Shown piece by piece: positions 59,409 to 64,000 of a stretch of DNA of 64,000 nucleotides. A program made the position numbers and the translations under genes. Numbering within the stretch: position 1 is the first letter of the stretch; every line of letters starts with the position of its first letter. Below the pieces are notes generated by a model that saw only the letters and a list, made by a program, of their open reading frames with translations, had not been told where the DNA came from and did no database searches. This DNA comes from Amycolatopsis azurea DSM 43854 (GTDB taxonomy: Bacteria > Actinomycetota > Actinomycetes > Mycobacteriales > Pseudonocardiaceae), in assembly GCF_001995215.1 (NCBI RefSeq), contig NZ_MUXN01000037.1, positions 16,751 through 80,750 of the forward strand, given 5' to 3'.

Positions 59409-59891
59409 ATGATTCGACGTCTCGTGACCATGTCCGCGACGACGGCCGCGATGGCGATGCTGCTGACCGGATGCGGCCTGTTCCTTCCCGGTGACAAGGG
59501 TAAGGACTCCGCCCCAGCTACCCAGAAGACCGAGATGGCTTCTGCCGGGACCGTGGTTGACGCGGTGAAGGCCGCGCTTCCCGAGCTCCTCCAGGTCGAG
59601 GTAGGCACGAACCAGGACGGACTGACCACAGGAGTCATGGTCGACGCCGAGGTTCCGCTCGGATATGTGGTCACGGGTGAGAAGCTCAAGGCCCTGCTGG
59701 TCTCGGTATGGAATTCCTCCGACCCGAAGCCCGCCTTCGTGAAGTTCAATCCCTGGTCGACCTATGCGGGCCAGCGGGGCGCGATCAAGGCGCAGCGTGC
59801 CGCCAAAGAGCTCGGCGTCGACTGGAGCCCGAGTTTCGAGGTGGGCGTGAACGTGCCCGACTACGAGATCAAGAAACTCGCCGGCGACTGA
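59409..59891 (+). CDS. Putative lipoprotein
   Basis: 160 residues from ATG 59409 (GTG one codon earlier). Signal peptide with lipobox LLTGC (C22), then a Lys/Asp/Ala-rich linker and a globular domain (GTVVDAVKAALPELLQVEVG). Family not recognised. It follows the small secreted protein by 19 bp; both would act outside the membrane. Confidence 0.7.
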   Translation: MIRRLVTMSATTAAMAMLLTGCGLFLPGDKGKDSAPATQKTEMASAGTVVDAVKAALPELLQVEVGTNQDGLTTGVMVDAEVPLGYVVTGEKLKALLVSVWNSSDPKPAFVKFNPWSTYAGQRGAIKAQRAAKELGVDWSPSFEVGVNVPDYEIKKLAGD

Positions 59892-59966
59892 TTCGGCACG
59901 TCCAGCGGATCCACCCCCGTGGCGTGACGGCCCGGCCAGTCGATGCCTACGTCGACGGGCCGCAGG

Positions 59967-60407
59967 TCAGCTCGCGGGGCCGATGTCCTTCCGGGACGCG
60001 AGTGGGCGGCGGGCAGTGAGATCCGGTGGGCGCGGCAAGGGTGGTGTGTGCCTGGCGTCGGGGTCGCCGTTCTCGCGCAAGGCGTTGACGAAACGCGCCA
60101 CCTGGGCGGCGGGCGGTGCGATGGTGTTCCCGCCGAGGTATCGGACGATGATGAGGTCTTCACCGGAATGGGTTTCGACCGCGGCTGCCCAGCCGTGGAG
60201 CTCGTTCCACAGCAACGCCGTGTCCCGTCCGGGATGCGCGGGGAATTCTCCGTCGAGGGCGACGTAGGCGGACACGGGGCTGTCGTGGTCGACGGTGCAC
60301 GACTCCAGCCCGACGCCCAGCGCGCTCGTGACTTCCGCGAGGTACTCCCACACGGCGTCGAGCGGAGGGTGAGGACGAGGGCTCGGCATGGTGAGTGTGG
60401 CTGTCAA
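59967..60407 (-). CDS. DUF6292 family protein
   Basis: 146 residues from TTG 60407 with GAGG 7 nt ahead (an ATG six codons on lacks an SD). Family pattern: VWEYLAEVTSALGVG, SAYVALDGEFPAHPGRDTALLWNELHGWAAAVE, and NTIAPPAAQVARFVNAL. Function unknown; often near transposon-like or regulatory loci in Pseudonocardiaceae. Cytoplasmic. Confidence 0.65.
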   Translation of the reverse strand: MTATLTMPSPRPHPPLDAVWEYLAEVTSALGVGLESCTVDHDSPVSAYVALDGEFPAHPGRDTALLWNELHGWAAAVETHSGEDLIIVRYLGGNTIAPPAAQVARFVNALRENGDPDARHTPPLPRPPDLTARRPLASRKDIGPAS

Positions 60408-60481
60408 AGAGGATCCTCGTTTCGCGTGGTCGTTCCCGTGGCGGGACCGATGGTCATTCCGGTCCCGCCACGGGAACGACG

Positions 60482-60922
60482 TCAGGCCTGGATCTTCTTG
60501 CGGTCGGACTCTGAGCCGCTGATCGTGATGCGCCGCGGTTTGGCTTTCTCGGCGACCGGGATGCGCAGAGTCAGCACGCCTGCTTCGTAACCGGCCGCGA
60601 TGCGGTCGGTGTCGAGTGCTTCGCCGAGGAAAAGCTGGCGGGAGAAGACGCCGAGCGGGCGTTCGGAGACCTGCATCTGAACGTCACCGCCGATGTTCGG
60701 CCGCCGTTCCGCCTTGACCGTCAGGACGTTGCGTTCGATGTCCAGCTCGATCGCGTCGGCGTCGACGCCGGGAAGATCGAAGCAGACGACGAATTCGTCG
60801 CCGTCGCGGTAGGCGTCCATCGGCATCGTGGCCGGTTTGGACCAGGTTCCGGAGTTCGTGGCGCCGAACACCTGCTGGGTGAAGCGGTCCAGCTCACGGA
60901 ACGGGTCGGTGCGCATCAACAT
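60482..60922 (-). CDS. Hsp20/alpha-crystallin small heat shock protein (Hsp18-type)
   Basis: 146 residues from ATG 60922 with AGGAGGT 8 nt ahead. Alpha-crystallin domain about 35-130: MPMDAYRDGDEFVVCFDLPGVDADAIELDIERNVLTVKAER in segments, GVLTLRIPVAEKAKPRRI with the C-terminal I-x-I/V motif. Forms oligomeric holdase chaperones. Divergent from the gene at 61027 with a palindrome in between. Confidence 0.88.
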   Translation of the reverse strand: MLMRTDPFRELDRFTQQVFGATNSGTWSKPATMPMDAYRDGDEFVVCFDLPGVDADAIELDIERNVLTVKAERRPNIGGDVQMQVSERPLGVFSRQLFLGEALDTDRIAAGYEAGVLTLRIPVAEKAKPRRITISGSESDRKKIQA

Positions 60923-60978
60923 CGGGTTCCACCTCCTGGGTTCGTTGTCTGGTGTCAACACGCCCCACTGTTCTAGCA

Positions 60979-60997
60979 TGTCATCGAAAAGATGACA
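60979..60997. promoter_or_regulatory. Palindrome TGTCATC-N5-GATGACA, candidate heat-shock operator
   Basis: Perfect 7-bp arms around GAAAA in the 104-bp gap between hsp20 and the divergent regulator-like gene. It is neither HAIR nor CIRCE, so a distinct repressor, probably the neighbouring gene product, would bind it. Confidence 0.6.
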
Positions 60998-61026
60998 ACC
61001 ACTGAGTCGTCGAGAGGATGACGTTG

Positions 61027-61641
61027 ATGGAGACCGATCTCGCGCATCGGGTGCGCGCGGTGCACGATGTGGTGGCGGCCGCCCGTTCCGGCACCGCGGA
61101 CCCGGAGGTGGTGCTGGTCGCGCTGGCGACGTTGCGCGCGGCTCGCGAGGAAATGTCCGCCTGGGAGCCCGAACTGATCGCGGCCGCCCGCTCCGGAGGC
61201 GCCAGCTGGACCGCGCTCGCCCCTGCTCTGGGTGTGGCGAGCCGTCAAGCGGCGGAACGGAGGTTCCTGCGATTGCGGCCCTCGGTGACCGGTGAGGACA
61301 CGGGGGAGGCGCGCGTCGAAGCCGAACGCGACCGGCGCGCCGGCGATCGGGCGGTCGCGGACTGGGCGCGGCGGAACTCGGCGATCCTGCGTCAGCTCGC
61401 TGGGCAGGCCGGGGGATTGAACGGCCTGACCGCCGAGGGCAGGGAAAGTGCCGACAAGCTCGGCACGGCGCTCGGCGAGAACGACGCGACCACGCTTCTC
61501 GCTCCTTTGGCCGACTTCCGTACGCACTTGACCGGGAAGCACGCCGACTTCGCGGAGCGACTCGGTGAAGTCGGCGACCACGCGGGGCAGGTGAGGCGGG
61601 AGGCGATGGACAGCCGGCGGCGACGCGACACCCAACGATGA
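61027..61641 (+). CDS. Probable Hsp18-linked transcriptional regulator
   Basis: 204 residues from ATG 61027; the ATG at 61018 abuts the GAGAGG and is badly spaced. A helix-turn-helix-like stretch lies at about 57-85 (GASWTALAPALGVASRQAAERRFLRL), with long helices either side. Homologues divergently placed from Hsp18 are annotated as its regulators; I recall the association but cannot test it here. The stop overlaps the phosphatase start (ATGA). Confidence 0.65.
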   Translation: METDLAHRVRAVHDVVAAARSGTADPEVVLVALATLRAAREEMSAWEPELIAAARSGGASWTALAPALGVASRQAAERRFLRLRPSVTGEDTGEARVEAERDRRAGDRAVADWARRNSAILRQLAGQAGGLNGLTAEGRESADKLGTALGENDATTLLAPLADFRTHLTGKHADFAERLGEVGDHAGQVRREAMDSRRRRDTQR

Positions 61642-62441
61642 GCACGAGCAGAGCGGTGACCTGGGAAGGTTTCTTCAACGCCAGGGATCTCGGCGGACTG
61701 CCCACCAAGTCCGGCGGCACGACTGCTTACGGAGCCTTCTTCAGGGCGGCGGACCTTCGTTTCGTCACCGAGACAGGGTGGGCCGAAGCGCACGTGTCCG
61801 GCGTCCGCACGGTCATCGACCTCCGCAACGCGGACGAGATCCGGCCTGCCGAATACTCGTTGACGACCCTGGCGGGTTCGGCACAATTCGCTGCCAGCCC
61901 AGAAGGTCCCACCACGCCGGCTTCTTTCGACCGGCTCGAAGTCCCGCTCGACGACATCGACGACATCGACGACATCGACGACATCGAGTTCTGGCAGCAC
62001 GTCAACCGTCAGCGGCTCAACGGCACCCCGCTTTACTATCCCGTCTTCCTCCAGCGGAAGGCCCAGCGTTGCTCTGCCGTCGTCAAGGCGATCGCCCACG
62101 CCGATCCCGGGGGAGTCCTGTTCCACTGCGGCGGCGGCCGGGACCGGACCGGGCTGATCGCGCTTCTGCTGCTCGCGCTGGCCGACGTCGAGCCGTGCGC
62201 GATCGCCGCGGACTACGCCCTGTCCGCCGAAGCCCTCAAGGCTCTGTATGCCGCGATGAGAACCACCGACCAACAACCGTTCATCCAGGCGGTCCTCGCG
62301 GATCGGGGCACCACCACCGAGGAGGCCGTCATGGCGACCCTCGACGGCTTCGATGTCGAGCAGTACTTGCTCGACGCCGGGGTCACCGGCAGCGAGCTCC
62401 GCAGCGTTCGCGGCAGGCTCTTGGGCCTCCATCCTCATTGA
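61638..62441 (+). CDS. Tyrosine-protein phosphatase (Y_phosphatase3)
   Basis: 267 residues. FNARDLGG and GAFFRAADL near the N-terminus and the C-x5-R signature HCGGGRDRTG with C164 define the family, which includes M. tuberculosis PtpB (Tyr/phosphoinositide phosphatases). A DDI-repeat (about 104-116) from a 9-bp tandem repeat interrupts the middle. Coupled to the regulator gene by ATGA overlap. Confidence 0.85.
   Translation: MSTSRAVTWEGFFNARDLGGLPTKSGGTTAYGAFFRAADLRFVTETGWAEAHVSGVRTVIDLRNADEIRPAEYSLTTLAGSAQFAASPEGPTTPASFDRLEVPLDDIDDIDDIDDIEFWQHVNRQRLNGTPLYYPVFLQRKAQRCSAVVKAIAHADPGGVLFHCGGGRDRTGLIALLLLALADVEPCAIAADYALSAEALKALYAAMRTTDQQPFIQAVLADRGTTTEEAVMATLDGFDVEQYLLDAGVTGSELRSVRGRLLGLHPH
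61950..61985 (+). repeat. Four tandem copies of the 9-mer GACGACATC inside the phosphatase gene
   Basis: Exact copies at 61950, 61959, 61968 and 61977 encode repeated Asp-Asp-Ile. The unit length keeps the frame, so copy number can change without inactivating the gene. Confidence 0.9.
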
Positions 62442-62980
62442 GCTCGCGGACGAACGCCTTGTGAACCGACAACCTTCCATGAACGGATCGGCGACCCGGC
62501 TGGTCAGGAGAAGTTGTCCTTCTGCGCATCATCGACGGACGCGGCGCCGAAATGGGTCGGAGCTCCCGTCCACCGAGAGATGGGTTCGTTGCACCCGGGT
62601 CAGCGGTGGGATCATGCCAGCCGGCGATGGCGGGCGAAAGTAGTTCGAGCCTCGTCACTAACAGGGTCTCCGAGGCGCGTGACGGCGGAATCGCCATGCT
62701 GCGGCTACCCGATCTTGTCGAATGTCCGGCGACCATGCGGTGCGGGCGGAGCTGGTGATCGTTGCCGAATGTTGCTGATGCCGGGTATGTCGTCGCGGTC
62801 GGACACGGGCGCCGGCAGGAGTGTAAACGAGCGTGCTGGGCGAGGTTCATGATCGCCCCGCGTCTTCGAGGACCGCATGACCACTGTTCGACGCTGGCGG
62901 AGACACCGATTGGGCGCAGAAGTGCCCGGGTAGTCAGGTACGGCGACTGAAGCGCACTCGACCTGGAGGAGCGGAGCGAT
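62442..62980. other. Intergenic region, 539 bp
   Basis: Short open frames occur on both strands but none has family-like sequence with a good start. No hairpin or RNA gene was recognised. GGAGGAGCGGAG at the right end serves the next gene. Confidence 0.45.
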
Positions 62981-63211
62981 ATGGCGTCGACGAAGTGGCG
63001 GTTCGGTGAGACAAGGCTCCCGCCGAAGGCAGCGATCGGGCTCGCGCTGCTCTGGGTCGTCATCGCGATCTTCTGGATCGTCCTGGGCGTCACCGATGAC
63101 GGGCCGATGCGCTGGAACAACTGGTTCAACGTCGGACTCGGGGTATGGCTGCTCTTGAGCAGCAGCCATTACTGGATATCGGTTATACGTGAGCGTCGCA
63201 CGCGACAGTGA
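62981..63211 (+). CDS. Small membrane protein, two spans
   Basis: 76 residues from ATG with GGAGGAGCGG ahead. Two hydrophobic segments (about 17-36 and 48-66) and a basic C-terminus. Not recognised. It is the last chromosomal-looking gene before the tRNA fragment. Confidence 0.6.
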   Translation: MASTKWRFGETRLPPKAAIGLALLWVVIAIFWIVLGVTDDGPMRWNNWFNVGLGVWLLLSSSHYWISVIRERRTRQ

Positions 63212-63337
63212 GAGCATGGACGTGGTGTTCTCGCGGTGCGTCGACAGGAACATGATGGCACTAGAGTGGCCGCCCGAGAATCTTCGGGTGCGGGGTGCGG
63301 ACCGCGTGGCACGCACCGAAATCATTCATGTCGCAAC

Positions 63338-63378
63338 GAAAAAACCGCTTGACCCGGACTTTCGTCCAAATCAAGCGG
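63338..63378 (-). terminator. Rho-independent terminator of the tRNA-Pro locus
   Basis: CCGCTTGA (63345-63352) pairs with TCAAGCGG (63371-63378), with an inner GGAC/GTCC stem. On the minus strand a run of six T (complement of 63339-63344) follows, a classic intrinsic terminator just downstream of the tRNA 3' end. Confidence 0.85.
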
Positions 63379-63389
63379 CTTTCTTCCGG

Positions 63390-63432
63390 TCGGGCTGACA
63401 GGATTCGAACCTGCGACCCCTTGACCCCCAGT
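63390..63432 (-). tRNA. 3' half of tRNA-Pro(GGG), probable integration site core
   Basis: Minus-strand sequence from 63432 to 63390 contains the anticodon loop CTGGGGG, the 3' anticodon stem TCAAG, the T arm GCAGG-TTCGAAT-CCTGT, the acceptor 3' strand CAGCCCG and discriminator A; CCA is not encoded. The 5' half (acceptor CGGGCTG, D arm, 5' anticodon stem) is absent beyond 63432. This is what remains at one end of an element integrated into a tRNA 3' end. Confidence 0.75.
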
Positions 63433-63553
63433 ATTGGGAGTCTGAACGCTGTGCTCATCAGCGTCGTTCCTGTTCGTAAGGAAGCATAGCATGACGAGTT
63501 TTCGGGTCGATTGAGGTTCTGGTGCTTGGGAGCATAGACCCCGTTTAGCTAAG

Positions 63554-63871
63554 TTAAAGATCGATGGCGGGGCCAGGAACGGCCTTGGCTGGTCTAGTCG
63601 GCAGTCTGCGACGCCTGGCGCGCTCATATGCGGCATGGGCGACGCAGCAGGCAGCGCATCGACAGGAGTGCTTGGCGTACCGAGAGTTATGGCCATGAGG
63701 CGGGAGAATGCGTAGGTGGTTTCCTCCTGTAAGAAGATCGCGTTCGTCCGGCTGTAACCCCTCCCCAGATTCCCCACGGATCGCGCAGTAGAACCGCGGT
63801 GAATAGACAGGGAGCACGAGTTGGGCAGGTTCGACAAATCGCCAGACACGTTTGGACCATGTCAGGCTCAT
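63554..63871 (-). CDS. Small Cys/His-motif protein of mobile-element type
   Basis: About 105 residues (start uncertain, ATG 63871; ATG 63913 is possible). The C-terminal HGHNSRYAKHSCRCAACCVAHAAYERARRRRL fits the HG-x-x-x-RY-x(3-4)-CRC-x2-C-x(4-5)-Y-x-R motif seen in small proteins of actinobacterial phages and integrative elements. Codon use is less GC-biased than the neighbouring genes. Function unknown. Confidence 0.5.
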   Translation of the reverse strand: MSLTWSKRVWRFVEPAQLVLPVYSPRFYCAIRGESGEGLQPDERDLLTGGNHLRILPPHGHNSRYAKHSCRCAACCVAHAAYERARRRRLPTRPAKAVPGPAIDL

Positions 63872-63936
63872 TGGAATGCCAGTCAAGGCCGGGTTTGCTG
63901 CGGCACGCCGCACGCCTGCGCCACTTAGAGCGTGTC

Positions 63937-64000
63937 TTACGTGGTGAGTTTTCGGAGTTTCTTGTGGCAGGTGAGGGGGGCTCCGAGGGTGAGGAATGCG
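63937..64000 (-). mobile_element. C-terminal end of an IS5-family transposase and IS terminus (cut by window edge)
   Basis: On the minus strand the frame ending at TAA (63937-63939) reads AFLTLGAPLTCHKKLRKLTT, matching the tail of IS5-type transposases of actinobacteria. The stop lies inside a terminal-repeat-like GAGCGTGTCTTA starting at about 63928, and TTAG, a usual target for this family, adjoins it. Confidence 0.65.

Noticed and set aside
63390..63432. Complete tRNA-Pro gene
   Set aside because: Sequence beyond the anticodon loop does not pair with the 3' anticodon stem and no D arm or 5' acceptor strand follows, so only the 3' half is present.
1..64000. CRISPR arrays, rRNA genes, replication origin
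   Set aside because: No regularly spaced direct repeats of 25-40 bp, no rRNA-like sequence and no DnaA-box cluster were seen on reading through.

Overview
The window reads as high-GC actinobacterial chromosome. Third-position G/C dominates, many starts are GTG or TTG, ATGA/GTGA overlaps are frequent, and several families present (BlaI/M56, DUF5994, DUF6292, an Hsp18 with its divergent regulator) are typical of that group. The gene repertoire and the recurrent intergenic hairpins suggest Pseudonocardiaceae, most likely Amycolatopsis; this is inference from family resemblance, since no marker gene is present.

Layout. 1-8.9 kb: a catabolic island for trans-4-hydroxy-L-proline. It holds three subunits of a D-hydroxyproline-type dehydrogenase, a DapA-like deaminase and a hydroxyproline epimerase on the plus strand. 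A convergent operon encodes an MFS importer, a GAF protein and a prolidase-like amidohydrolase, and a divergent RpiR-type regulator lies next to it. 9-12.3 kb: a VanZ/RDD membrane protein, hypotheticals and a secreted S1 protease, with large intergenic hairpins. 12.6-15.5 kb: an nlpC/p60-blaI-blaR1(M56) operon with two BlaI-type boxes. 15.5-19.8 kb: a cysteine-synthase-like enzyme with an MFS partner, a scar joining a VKOR remnant to a MaoC remnant, and an amidase. 19.9-28 kb: small secreted proteins, several regulator/enzyme pairs (TetR/SDR, HxlR/hydrolase) and a 657-aa HAF-repeat exoprotein.

28.1-33 kb: an oligopeptide/nickel-type ABC transporter (lipoprotein, two permeases, fused double ATPase) preceded by a clear cobalamin riboswitch. 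33-35 kb: a methyltransferase, then about 1.1 kb of decayed sequence, more AT-rich at its right end, with gene scraps, a possible tiny ORF and an 11-bp inverted repeat. 35.0-40.3 kb: a five-gene cassette of group D flavin monooxygenase, zinc alcohol dehydrogenase, GT20 trehalose-phosphate-synthase-like enzyme, flavin reductase and Gfo/Idh oxidoreductase. It is followed by a DHA2 exporter under an ArsR regulator. It looks like a small uncharacterised sugar-modifying pathway and is the best candidate here for an undescribed system.

42.5-47.3 kb: VOC, XRE/SDR and a second S1 protease, followed by remnants of a beta-lactamase-family gene and of pstS. 47.4-52.3 kb: a signalling module with a short ANTAR-like protein, a small membrane protein, a 1368-aa PAS-GAF-histidine kinase-receiver-PAS-GAF-SpoIIE-phosphatase-HATPase hybrid, and a STAS antagonist. 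52.4-55.8 kb: a MarR-controlled MFS exporter plus FAD monooxygenase behind a perfect 31-bp palindrome. 56-62.4 kb: an AI-2E-family transporter coupled to a desaturase, small envelope proteins, Hsp20 with a divergent regulator sharing a palindrome, and a tyrosine phosphatase. 63.3-64 kb: the 3' half of tRNA-Pro(GGG) with its terminator, then foreign-looking DNA ending in the C-terminus of an IS5-type transposase. This looks like the left edge of an integrated element.
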